From Bryobacterales bacterium (GTDB lineage Bacteria; Acidobacteriota; Terriglobia; Bryobacterales; Bryobacteraceae): 44,878 nt of DNA. Positions 24,141-32,252 of this stretch are shown one piece after another. The notes below the pieces were generated by a model. The model ran no database searches. It was given only the letters and a program-made list of their open reading frames with translations, and was not told the DNA's origin. Positions within the stretch are counted from its first letter, which is position 1. The number at the start of each line of letters is the position of its first letter. A program made the translations under genes and the position numbers. The stretch is taken from contig JAFAQY010000133.1 in assembly GCA_019261985.1 (NCBI GenBank), positions 1 to 44,878 on the forward strand, in the 5' to 3' direction.

Positions 24141-26978
24141 ATGATACGCGGGTTATTTATTTTCCTTGTCGGTTCCACAGCCGTGCTGGCGCAGACGGGC
24201 ACTGCTGAGCAAAAGGATTTTTTTGAAAACAAGATCCGGCCGGTACTGGCGCAGAATTGTTTTGCATGTCACACCAACTCGCAGATGGGCGGTCTACGGC
24301 TGGATTCGCGCGATGGGTTGGTAAAGGGCGGAAAGTCCGGTCCCGCGATTGTGCCTGGCGATCCGGATAAAAGTTTGATGCTTACGGCCCTTCGCCAAAC
24401 CACCGAATTGAAGATGCCCAAAAACGGCCATCTGACGGAGGCCGAAATAAAGGACATCGCGGCGTGGATAAAAGACGGCGCGGTGTGGCCGGAGGCCCCG
24501 AAGACGGCGCAAGGGAGCGGCTATGTGATCCGGCCGGAACAACGGAACTTCTGGTCGTTCCAGCCGCTCGGAAAGCCGGAACCTCCGAAAACCAAGGATG
24601 CGGCGTGGCCGGCAACTAATATCGACCGCTTCATCCTCGCGCGGCTTGAAAAAGACGGCATGAAGCCAACTACGATGGCGGACCGGCGGACGCTGCTGCG
24701 ACGGTTAACGTATGACTTGACCGGGCTGCCTCCGGCCTATGAGGACGTGAAAGCCTTCGAGAACGACAAATCGACGAACGCTTACGAGAAAGTGGTGGAC
24801 CGCCTGCTAGCTTCGCCGCACTACGGCGAGACGTGGGCCCGGCACTGGCTGGACGTGACGCGCTACGCCGAGGACGATTACCGCATCGCCCAAAAAGACA
24901 TGCACAAGGAGCGGTACAAGTTCGCATACACCTATCGCGACTGGGTGATCGAGGCGATGAACAGCGACATGCCTTACGACACATTTGTGAAGGCGCAGCT
25001 CGCCGGCGATTTGATGGATGAAAAGGTGCGGGACAAGATGATCCCCGGCCTGGGGCTGAACGGATTGGGCGTTTGGTCGATGAACGACAGCCCGCCCGCG
25101 ATTGAGCGCGCCGATGAGTGGCACGACAAGGTGGATGCCACCACGAAGGCCTTGTTAGGGCTGACCGTGGGCTGCGCGCGCTGCCACGACCACAAGTACG
25201 ATCCCATTCCGCAGAAGGATTATTACCGGATTGCAGGCGTCTTCGCCAGCACGAACTTCCACGCTTACCCCCTGGCGCCGAAGACCACAGTGGACGAGTA
25301 TGACGCGAAGAAGAAGGAGCTCGAGGAAAAAGAAAAGAAGCTGAAGGAGTTTGAAGATCAGCTCACCGAACTCGAAGCCAAGGTTTTATTTTCCCAATCG
25401 GAGGACTACATGGTCGGCGCGTGGCGTGCCGGCAGCGAGAAACACGCCACGGTGGAAGGCATCGCCGAGAAATACAAGCTGGATCCGGAGATTCTGCAGC
25501 GCTGGGTGAAGTTCCTGAAGAAGAAGCCGGGGAATTACTCGTTTTTAGTCGATTGGCAAAAGATGGTGGCCGACGGCGGCGATGAAGACCGCGCCAAGAC
25601 GCTGGCCCATAACTTCTATCAGAAGGCCATCGAGATCGATAAAGAGCACGCCAAGATCAAGGCCGAAAACGAGGAGCAAATGGCGAAGCTCAAGGACCCG
25701 AACGAAAAGTTCGACCCGCTTCCTAATGGAATCAAGCGCAAATTGATCCAACACCAGATCGACCTCAAGGGCATGGATCGGGAGGCGAGTTATCTGTGGA
25801 CGGACCTGTTCGATAAGGACTTGCCGGACTCGGTTGGGAATCCGAACGCCGAAGAGGAGAAGAAGCCAGGTCTGTTCAAAGTGACGGATTGGGCGCTCCA
25901 ACGGCGGTCAAATGCCGAGTTCGCGAACTTCATCGAGAAGAGCAAGGCCGATATCGAGGCTTTCAAGAAAGCGATGCCGCCCGAATATCCCGTGGCAATG
26001 GGTTTGGAGGATTTGAAGGAACCAACCGACCTCAAAATCTTCGTGCGCGGGAATCCGTATGCGTTCGGCGAGGATGCGCCCCGGGCGTTCCTCTCGATTC
26101 TCTCCGGCGGCGACCCCAAGCCATTCTCGAAGGGCAGCGGCAGGCTTGAGTTCGCCGAAGATGTGGTGAAGCAGCCGATTGCGCTGCGGGTGATCGTGAA
26201 CCGCATCTGGCGCTGGAACATGGGCACGGGCATCGTCGATACGCCGAACAATTTCGGCTTCGCGGGGGAGCGGCCGGCGAATCCCGAGTTGCTCGAATAC
26301 CTGACATCGCGCTTCGTGGAGCAAGGAATGTCGTGGAAGAAGCTCACCAAGGAGATCGTGATGTCGCGGACTTATCAGATGAGCACCGCGGCTATTCAGG
26401 AGAATCTCGCGAAGGACAGCGACAACCGGCTCTACTGGCGCGCAAACCGGCGGCGCCTGGAGGCCGAGGGCATTTGGGACGGACTACTGACCGCATCCGG
26501 CAAGCTCGATATGAGCAAGATCGGCGGGCCATCGGAGGAGTTGGATAGCAAGATGGTCCGGCGCGGCATGTACGGCGCGGTTAGCCGCGTCTTCCCGAAC
26601 GAATTCGAGACGCTGTTCGACTATCCAATCCCAACCTTGTCGGCAGAGCGGCGGTACACGACGAACGTCGCATTGCAGCGGCTGTATTTCTTGAACAACG
26701 ATTTCGTGCATAAGCAGGCGGCGGCGCTGGCGGAGCGCGTGAAGGATGCCGGCTCGGAGGACGCGCAAGTGCGGAAGGCGTTCGAGATCGTTTATCAGCG
26801 CGATCCGTCAGCGGATGAACTGGCCGCGGCTTTGGCGCTGATGCATGATTCGACTGCGCCGGTGACGGTATTCAAGACGGTCGCAACCACGACAAAGCCC
26901 GCGAAGCCTCCGGAGCCTCCGTTGGAGGCGTTGTGTTGGGCTCTGCTGAGCTCGAATGAGTTTTTGTTTTTGAATTGA
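24141..26978 (+). CDS. PSD1 family protein: cytochrome c-like domain with DUF1549 and DUF1553
   Basis: 945 residues; ATG with GGGAGGAAG upstream. The signal peptide ends VLAQ. Planctomycete-type cytochrome c domain at about 25-120 has one haem site CFACH (Cys40, Cys43, His44) and a candidate axial Met in LKMPKNGHL. DUF1549 follows (about 150-365: NIDRFILARLEKDGMKPTTM, DVTRYAEDDYR), then a charged helical insert about 385-600 with a coiled coil (KKKELEEKEKKLKEFEDQ), and DUF1553 about 640-945 (VIVNRIWRWNMGTGIVDTPN, EIVMSRTYQMS). Such proteins are exported and almost always paired with DUF1501, as here; the biochemical role is unknown, with a redox or glycan-degradation link proposed for related proteins. 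Confidence 0.95.
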   Translation: MIRGLFIFLVGSTAVLAQTGTAEQKDFFENKIRPVLAQNCFACHTNSQMGGLRLDSRDGLVKGGKSGPAIVPGDPDKSLMLTALRQTTELKMPKNGHLTEAEIKDIAAWIKDGAVWPEAPKTAQGSGYVIRPEQRNFWSFQPLGKPEPPKTKDAAWPATNIDRFILARLEKDGMKPTTMADRRTLLRRLTYDLTGLPPAYEDVKAFENDKSTNAYEKVVDRLLASPHYGETWARHWLDVTRYAEDDYRIAQKDMHKERYKFAYTYRDWVIEAMNSDMPYDTFVKAQLAGDLMDEKVRDKMIPGLGLNGLGVWSMNDSPPAIERADEWHDKVDATTKALLGLTVGCARCHDHKYDPIPQKDYYRIAGVFASTNFHAYPLAPKTTVDEYDAKKKELEEKEKKLKEFEDQLTELEAKVLFSQSEDYMVGAWRAGSEKHATVEGIAEKYKLDPEILQRWVKFLKKKPGNYSFLVDWQKMVADGGDEDRAKTLAHNFYQKAIEIDKEHAKIKAENEEQMAKLKDPNEKFDPLPNGIKRKLIQHQIDLKGMDREASYLWTDLFDKDLPDSVGNPNAEEEKKPGLFKVTDWALQRRSNAEFANFIEKSKADIEAFKKAMPPEYPVAMGLEDLKEPTDLKIFVRGNPYAFGEDAPRAFLSILSGGDPKPFSKGSGRLEFAEDVVKQPIALRVIVNRIWRWNMGTGIVDTPNNFGFAGERPANPELLEYLTSRFVEQGMSWKKLTKEIVMSRTYQMSTAAIQENLAKDSDNRLYWRANRRRLEAEGIWDGLLTASGKLDMSKIGGPSEELDSKMVRRGMYGAVSRVFPNEFETLFDYPIPTLSAERRYTTNVALQRLYFLNNDFVHKQAAALAERVKDAGSEDAQVRKAFEIVYQRDPSADELAAALALMHDSTAPVTVFKTVATTTKPAKPPEPPLEALCWALLSSNEFLFLN

Positions 26979-26982
26979 GGCT

Positions 26983-27034
26983 GGACAAGCGCAAGCTTGT
27001 CCATTTCCAGAGACAAGCTGAAGCTTGTCCTACT
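26983..27034. repeat. Two tandem REP-like hairpins, family A, copies 3 and 4
   Basis: GGACAAGCGCAAGCTTGTCC (26983-27002) and AGACAAGCTGAAGCTTGTCC followed by TACT (27011-27034), eight bases apart, in the gap between the PSD1 and DUF1501 genes. The first has lost the GTAG foot. They end 18 bases before the DUF1501 start, so they shape the leader of that gene within the transcript. Confidence 0.85.
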
Positions 27035-27051
27035 TGCAATGGAGAAAAGGT

Positions 27052-28497
27052 ATGGCATGTCATAATCCTCGTCCGTTTACGCGGCGTGAAGCGCTTTCCA
27101 CGGTGGGAGGAGGCTTCGGGCTGCTGGCATTTGCGAATTTGATCCAGGACTCGCTTAAGGCGGCCGATACTTCCAGCGGCACGCCGGGCACGCTGAAGCA
27201 GCTTCATTTCAAGCCTCGGGCCAAGCGAGTCATTTTCCTGTTCTCCAACGGCGGCATGTCGCACGTGGACACGTTCGATCCGAAGCCGATGCTCGATAAA
27301 TATGACGGCCAGCCGCTGCCGGGTGGGGCGATTCTCACTCAACGCAAGACCGGCAATCTAATGAAGTCTCCGTACAAGTTCGCGCGCTACGGCAAGGCGG
27401 ATACCGAGGTCAGTGAGCTTTGGCAAAACGTCGGCGCGATTTCGGAAGACATCTGCGTAATCCGCTCGATGTACGCGGATATTCCGAATCATGAGCCGTG
27501 CATGTGCCTGATGAACACGGGCGCGAATATTATCGGCCGGCCCTCAATGGGATCGTGGATCACGTACGGGCTCGGCAGCGAGAATTCGAATCTGCCCGGA
27601 TACGTGGTGCTGTGCCCATCGCAGCCGATTACGATCGGGAGTCCGCTGTGGAGCTCGGCGTTCCTACCCGCGATTTATCAGGGCACATATGTGAAGAACG
27701 AGTGGATGGAGGGCGAGCCGTTCGAGGCCGCCAAAGTAATTCCGAACGTGACCGGCGCGGACGTAGACGCGGCGATTCAGCGGCGGGATCTGAATTTCTT
27801 GCGCAAACTGAACGAGATGAATCTGGCGAAGCTCGGCGAGCAGGATTCACAACTCGAGGCGTCGATCAAAACCATGGAGACTGCATTTCACATGCAGACC
27901 GAGGCTCCCGAAGTCTTCGATGTCAGCAAGGAGAGCAAGGCCACGCTCGACATGTATGGGCCGGGCAGCACGGCGCTCGGCTGCTTGATGGCGGTACGGC
28001 TGGTGGAGAAAGGCGTGCGGATGGTGCAGGTGTACTACAGCAAGGGCGATCCATGGGATGCCCATACGGACATCCTGTCGTATCGCAAGCTGGCGAAGGA
28101 TTCCGACCAGCCGTTCGCCGCGGTGGTAAAGGATCTAAAGCAACGCGGAATGCTGGACGACACGTTGGTGATCGGCGGCACGGAGTTTGGGCGCACGCCG
28201 GCGATTCAGACGGCGAATGAGATGGTTGGCGGCGGCGTGGTAAACGGGCGCGACCATAATCATTACGGCTTTTCGATTTGGCTCGCGGGAGGCGGGATCA
28301 AGGGCGGGATCACGCACGGCGCTACCGATGATTTCGGCTATAAGGCGGTGGAGCAGCCGATGCATGTCCACGATCTGCACGCGACGATTTTGTACCTGCT
28401 GGGGATCGATCACCTGAAGCTAACGTATCCGTATAGCGGGCGCGAGTTCCGGTTAACGGATACGGCCGGGGAGGTGCGGCATGAGATTATCGCCTAG
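27052..28497 (+). CDS. DUF1501 (sulfatase-like) protein, Tat-exported
   Basis: 481 residues from the ATG at 27052, with GGAGAAAAGG directly upstream; an earlier in-frame codon at 27025 lies inside the hairpin repeat and is rejected. The N-terminus has a twin-arginine motif (FTRREALSTVGGGFGLLAF), as is usual for DUF1501. Family motifs: VIFLFSNGGMSHVDTFDPKP, GPGSTALGCLMAVRLVEKGV, GGTEFGRTPAIQTANE, GRDHNHYGFSIWLAGGG, and VHDLHATILYLLGIDH at the end. The fold is alkaline-phosphatase/sulfatase-like, but the substrate is unknown. It always travels with PSD1-type cytochrome proteins. The 3' end overlaps the next gene by 17 nt. Confidence 0.95.
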   Translation: MACHNPRPFTRREALSTVGGGFGLLAFANLIQDSLKAADTSSGTPGTLKQLHFKPRAKRVIFLFSNGGMSHVDTFDPKPMLDKYDGQPLPGGAILTQRKTGNLMKSPYKFARYGKADTEVSELWQNVGAISEDICVIRSMYADIPNHEPCMCLMNTGANIIGRPSMGSWITYGLGSENSNLPGYVVLCPSQPITIGSPLWSSAFLPAIYQGTYVKNEWMEGEPFEAAKVIPNVTGADVDAAIQRRDLNFLRKLNEMNLAKLGEQDSQLEASIKTMETAFHMQTEAPEVFDVSKESKATLDMYGPGSTALGCLMAVRLVEKGVRMVQVYYSKGDPWDAHTDILSYRKLAKDSDQPFAAVVKDLKQRGMLDDTLVIGGTEFGRTPAIQTANEMVGGGVVNGRDHNHYGFSIWLAGGGIKGGITHGATDDFGYKAVEQPMHVHDLHATILYLLGIDHLKLTYPYSGREFRLTDTAGEVRHEIIA

Positions 28498-30244
28498 CTT
28501 TGGTAGGACAAGCTTAAGCTTGTCCTACTGCTTATTCGCAGCCATCAGCTTTGCACAGCAGAAACCGGGGGTGCCGGGAGTCCAAGCGCCGATGGCGTTC
28601 TTGATCCCGGAGGCGCAGTACAACATCGAGGCCAACGGCGTGAAGGGAAACCCGGACTGGCTGGCGATTACCGACGATTCGGTTTGGACCAACAGCATGC
28701 GGACGGACATGATCTTCCGCATGGATCCGAAGACGGACAAGGTTGTGGCGGCTGTGCCCGTGAGCAGGCCTTGCTCGGGCTTTGCCGTTGCGGCGGGAAC
28801 GTTGTGGTCGCCGAGCTGCGGCGAGAAAGTCATTTACAGAATCGACCTGAAAACGAATGAAGTTGTCGCGAAGGTCCCGGTCGGCCCGGCGAATAACGAG
28901 GGCGGCATTGCGTTTGGTGCGGGATCGGCATGGATGCCGAGCGATCCGAAAGGCGTCGTATCGAGAATCGATCCGGCGACCAATAAGGTGATTGCCGAGA
29001 TCGCGGTGCCTCCGGATTCCTTCACGGCCGTGTTCAATTACGGCCGGGTGTGGGTTTCGAGCACCGCCAAAAGCGTAGTCAGCGTGATACATCCGGTGAC
29101 CAACAAAGTGATCGCCGAGATTCCCGTCGGGCCGAATCCGCGATTCATGGCGGCGGGTGAAGGCTACGTATGGACGCTGAATCAGGGTTCCGGAACCGTC
29201 ACCAAGATCGATCCGCGATCCATGAAAGCGATGGCGACGATCGATGTCGGCGTGCCGGGAACCGGCGGAGACATCGCGGCGGGCGAGGGCGCGCTTTGGG
29301 TGACCCAAAAAACCATTCCGATTTCGCGCATCGATCCGATCACGAATAAAGTAACGGCGCAGCTTTATGGGCCCGGCGGCGATGCGATGCGGATTGGGCA
29401 CGGGTATGTGTGGCTATCGAACGGAAAAGAGGCGCGCGTATGGAGATTTTTGCCGCAGAAGGTGGTTGCCGCGGGACCGCATAGCTGGACCATCGATGCC
29501 CAGCGCGCGGATTTGGATGGAGATGGAAAGCCAGACGTTCTGGTGGAGGATCTGGTCACGTTTATTCCGGGCGAGCCGGTCACGGTTCACATGAAGCCGC
29601 TGGGCGCGGGGACCGAGTTCACTCTGAAAACGGAGCTGAATGGGAAGAAGTCGGAGCTTCGATTTACGCGCAGCGGCGACGAGTTCACGGCGAAGCTGGC
29701 CGCTACCGAGCCGCGATGGATTCACTACTCCGTGTGCGTGACCGGAACTGCGCAGTGCTCGCCGGAGTTGGTTGTAGCCTCGCCCACAACCACGAATGCT
29801 TACGCGACGGGACAGGTGAAATTCGTTCCAGCCGATTTTATGGTTCCTCCGCCGCCGAGCGTGGGCGAGTATACGTGGAACATTCTCGAGCCGGAGATCC
29901 TGGATCAGGATTACGCGGCGCTGATACACGTGGCCGGGCGCTCGGAGCCAATGAAGATCGCCAAGGGCGAGGATTACGGCGAACTGAAGCGCCATCGCTG
30001 GGAATTTCAGCACCTGACGTCTTTTGCTTATGGGGTGCTGACGGCGGACGGGACCGAAGAGGTCGCGTGCGTGTATATCAATCCAAGCAAGAAAGAAGGG
30101 TATGACGCGACGGTGCGGCTGCTGATGACGGACCGCGGCGTTAACGAGGGATTGGAGCCGGTGCTGCTTGAGAACGTTCGCGAGTGGGTTAAGACTCGCT
30201 GGCCGTTTACTAGAGTTGCGTTTCCGGGGGAGGAGGGGCAGTGA
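28481..30244 (+). CDS. Exported Vgb/YncE-like beta-propeller protein with extra C-terminal region
   Basis: 587 residues; the ATG lies inside the end of the DUF1501 gene with GGGGAGG just upstream, so translation is coupled. The leader MRLSPSFGRTSLSLSYCLFA ends at A-Q; part of it is encoded by a family-A palindrome. Residues about 55-340 contain about seven YVTN-type blades (IDPATNKVIAEIAVPPDSFT, IHPVTNKVIAEIPVGPN, GEGALWVTQKTIPISRIDP), like virginiamycin B lyase-type propellers without proof of lyase activity. A C-terminal region of about 240 residues (DLDGDGKPDVLVEDLVTF; EILDQDYAALIHVAG) is unassigned; its DLDGDGKPD is a possible Ca-binding loop. Its stop overlaps the GTG of the next gene (GTGA). 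Confidence 0.85.
   Translation: MRLSPSFGRTSLSLSYCLFAAISFAQQKPGVPGVQAPMAFLIPEAQYNIEANGVKGNPDWLAITDDSVWTNSMRTDMIFRMDPKTDKVVAAVPVSRPCSGFAVAAGTLWSPSCGEKVIYRIDLKTNEVVAKVPVGPANNEGGIAFGAGSAWMPSDPKGVVSRIDPATNKVIAEIAVPPDSFTAVFNYGRVWVSSTAKSVVSVIHPVTNKVIAEIPVGPNPRFMAAGEGYVWTLNQGSGTVTKIDPRSMKAMATIDVGVPGTGGDIAAGEGALWVTQKTIPISRIDPITNKVTAQLYGPGGDAMRIGHGYVWLSNGKEARVWRFLPQKVVAAGPHSWTIDAQRADLDGDGKPDVLVEDLVTFIPGEPVTVHMKPLGAGTEFTLKTELNGKKSELRFTRSGDEFTAKLAATEPRWIHYSVCVTGTAQCSPELVVASPTTTNAYATGQVKFVPADFMVPPPPSVGEYTWNILEPEILDQDYAALIHVAGRSEPMKIAKGEDYGELKRHRWEFQHLTSFAYGVLTADGTEEVACVYINPSKKEGYDATVRLLMTDRGVNEGLEPVLLENVREWVKTRWPFTRVAFPGEEGQ
28503..28528. repeat. Family-A palindrome inside a signal-peptide coding sequence (copy 5)
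   Basis: A perfect 26-bp palindrome with arms GTAGGACAAGCTT (28503-28515) and AAGCTTGTCCTAC (28516-28528). It is translated as G-R-T-S-L-S-L-S-Y in the leader of the propeller protein, eight codons after its ATG. It is the only copy with an intact GTAG foot at both ends. Confidence 0.9.
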
Positions 30245-32094
30245 GATATAACGGCCAAGCGGGTTGGCAACCCGCTGCAGGTTCGCAACCTGCCCCACAA
30301 AAGGCTTCAGCGCTACTCTTGATCGCCATCTGTTTTGCGGCCCGGGCATTCGCTTTGGAGCCGGGCGTTATGCCGGCGTCCTTTAAGACGGGTGGGCCGA
30401 ATTGCGCCATTCTTCCGGATTGGGAGACACACGCATACAACGAGGACTTCTACATCCTTCGTGAGTCCGGCTGCATTGATGCTGAGAAGCCATTCCTCTA
30501 TTTGATCTTCGGAGAGCAGAAGGCGTTATTAGAAGATACGGGCGTCGGTCAGGTGCAGGTTGCGCCTTTCGTGATGGACTTGGTTGCCAAGTGGGCGAAA
30601 AAGAAAAATCATGCGCCGGTGTCGCTGATCGTGATTCATTCGCATGGGCACGGCGATCATACCGCGGGCGATCCCCAATTTCAGGCGCTCGCGGGCGTCC
30701 AGTTCATCGCGGCCAAGCCGGAGGAGATCTCGAAGGCCGCGGGAATTGCGAAGTGGCCGGAGGGAGCGGGCCAGATCGATCTCGGTGGGCGCGTCATTGA
30801 TGTGATCCCGATTCCGGGGCACAACGATGCGAGCATTGCTTTGTACGACCGGCGGACCGGGAATCTCATGACAGGCGACAGTCTTTATCCCGGCCGATTG
30901 TACGTTCCCGATGTGGACATCCCGGCGTATACGGCGAGCTCCAAGCGGCTGGCGGATTTCGTGCGCGATCCGAATCATCCGGTGGCGCACGTATTGGGGA
31001 CGCACATCGAGCAGGCGCAGACCCCCAATCTGGATTACAAGCGCGGGACGATTTTTCAGCCGCAAGAGCACGCCCTGGAGCTGTCGCGGGCGCACGTGTT
31101 CGAGCTTGAGGCTGCTTTCAAGAAAATGGATGGGCGTCCGGAGAAGATCATTTATCCGGAGTTCTCAGTGGTGCCGCGGATCGCCAATACACAGATGGCG
31201 CCGGAGATCCAGGCTGGGGATGGTTTGGGGCTCGAGGCCGGAGTGCTGCCCGGACCATGGAAAACGGGCGGTCCGAACTGCATGGCCGTTCCCGATTGGC
31301 AGGTGCACGAATATAACGAGGATTTCTACATTTTGCGCGAATCCGGGTGCATTCATTTCGAAAAGCCGTTTTTGTATCTGATTTTCGGGCAACAGAAGGC
31401 GTTGTTGGAAGACACGGGCGCGGGCGAGGTGCAGACGGCTCCGTTTGTGATGGATTTGCTTGCCAAATGGGCGAAAAAGAATAACCGCGCCCCCGTGTCC
31501 CTGGTGGTGATTCATTCGCACGCCCATGGCGATCACATTGCGGGAGACAAGCAGTTCCAGGCAATGCCGGGCGTGCAGTTTATCGCGCCGGATCCGGCGG
31601 CGATTTCCAAGGCGGCTTCGATCTCGCAGTGGCCGACGAATATTGGCAGCATCGATTTGGGCGGCCGGATGATCGACGTGATTCCGATTCCGGGGCACAA
31701 TGACGCGAGCATCGCGCTATACGACCACCGGACGGGCAACCTGATGACGGGCGATAGTCTGTATCCGGGGCGGCTGTCGGTGGGCGAGGCGGATCTGCCG
31801 GCCTTCACCGCCAGCGCGCAACGACTCGCGGATTTTGTCGGCGCGCATCCAATCGCCCATGTGCTCGGGACCCACATCGAGCAGATGAAGACGCCATACA
31901 TGGACTATCCTCGCGGCACGACGTATCAGCCCGAGGAGCATTCGCTCGATTTGACGCGCGCGCATGTTATCGAGCTGAATGACGCGTTCCTTTCAATGCA
32001 CGGTAAGCTGCAGAAGATCGAACTGCCCGATTTTACGGTCCTCCCGCGCGCGAACGCCGCGGCCCCGGCAGCACCGGGGAGTAAAGCCCCGTAA
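30241..32094 (+). CDS. Exported protein with two tandem metallo-beta-lactamase domains
   Basis: 617 residues; GTG start overlapping the previous stop (GTGA) behind a strong GGAGGAGGGG ribosome site. The N-region (GQAGWQPAAGSQPAPQKA) is encoded by a family-B repeat; the hydrophobic core SALLLIAICFAARAFA follows, so the product is exported. Two near-identical MBL domains repeat with an offset of 292 residues (876 nt): HSHGHGDH at 133-140 and HSHAHGDH at 425-432, each followed by PIPGHNDASIALYD, LMTGDSLYPGR and HVLGTHIEQ, so both keep the full set of dinuclear metal ligands. Enzyme specificity is unknown; hydrolase or lactonase-type activity is possible. Probably the last gene of the DUF1501-propeller-MBL transcript. 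Confidence 0.92.
   Translation: MRYNGQAGWQPAAGSQPAPQKASALLLIAICFAARAFALEPGVMPASFKTGGPNCAILPDWETHAYNEDFYILRESGCIDAEKPFLYLIFGEQKALLEDTGVGQVQVAPFVMDLVAKWAKKKNHAPVSLIVIHSHGHGDHTAGDPQFQALAGVQFIAAKPEEISKAAGIAKWPEGAGQIDLGGRVIDVIPIPGHNDASIALYDRRTGNLMTGDSLYPGRLYVPDVDIPAYTASSKRLADFVRDPNHPVAHVLGTHIEQAQTPNLDYKRGTIFQPQEHALELSRAHVFELEAAFKKMDGRPEKIIYPEFSVVPRIANTQMAPEIQAGDGLGLEAGVLPGPWKTGGPNCMAVPDWQVHEYNEDFYILRESGCIHFEKPFLYLIFGQQKALLEDTGAGEVQTAPFVMDLLAKWAKKNNRAPVSLVVIHSHAHGDHIAGDKQFQAMPGVQFIAPDPAAISKAASISQWPTNIGSIDLGGRMIDVIPIPGHNDASIALYDHRTGNLMTGDSLYPGRLSVGEADLPAFTASAQRLADFVGAHPIAHVLGTHIEQMKTPYMDYPRGTTYQPEEHSLDLTRAHVIELNDAFLSMHGKLQKIELPDFTVLPRANAAAPAAPGSKAP
30259..30298. repeat. REP-like half element, family B, inside the MBL gene leader
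   Basis: GCGGGTTGGCAACCCGC (30259-30275) and CAGGTTCGCAACCTG (30278-30292), ending CCTGCCCCAC. On the minus strand it reads GTGGGGCAGGTTGCG and on, the same as the right end of the 23961 element. It is in frame and encodes GWQPAAGSQPAP in the N-region of the exported double-MBL protein. Confidence 0.88.
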
Positions 32095-32111
32095 TCGCGG
32101 GGTTGCGGCAC

Positions 32112-32200
32112 GTGGAGCAGGCTTCAGCCTGCAACCGAGGCTTAAGCCTCGGCACCCGACGCGTCCTAAAGCACCCGTAGCGGGCTGAACCCCGCTCCAC
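32112..32200. repeat. REP-like composite palindrome, family C
   Basis: An 89-bp element bounded by GTGGAGCAGG and CCCGCTCCAC. It contains GCAGGCTTCAGCCTGC, CCGAGGCTTAAGCCTCGG and AGCGGGCTGAACCCCGCT. It has the architecture of the 23961 element, with two GTGG feet in inverted orientation, and shares the TTCAG loop with family A. It fills the gap after the double-MBL gene and may end or attenuate its transcript; there is no T tract. Confidence 0.82.
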
Positions 32201-32252
32201 CAGCTTGCCCCATTACCGTTCCTCCACCCACCCGATTGCTAAGATTGCTTGA

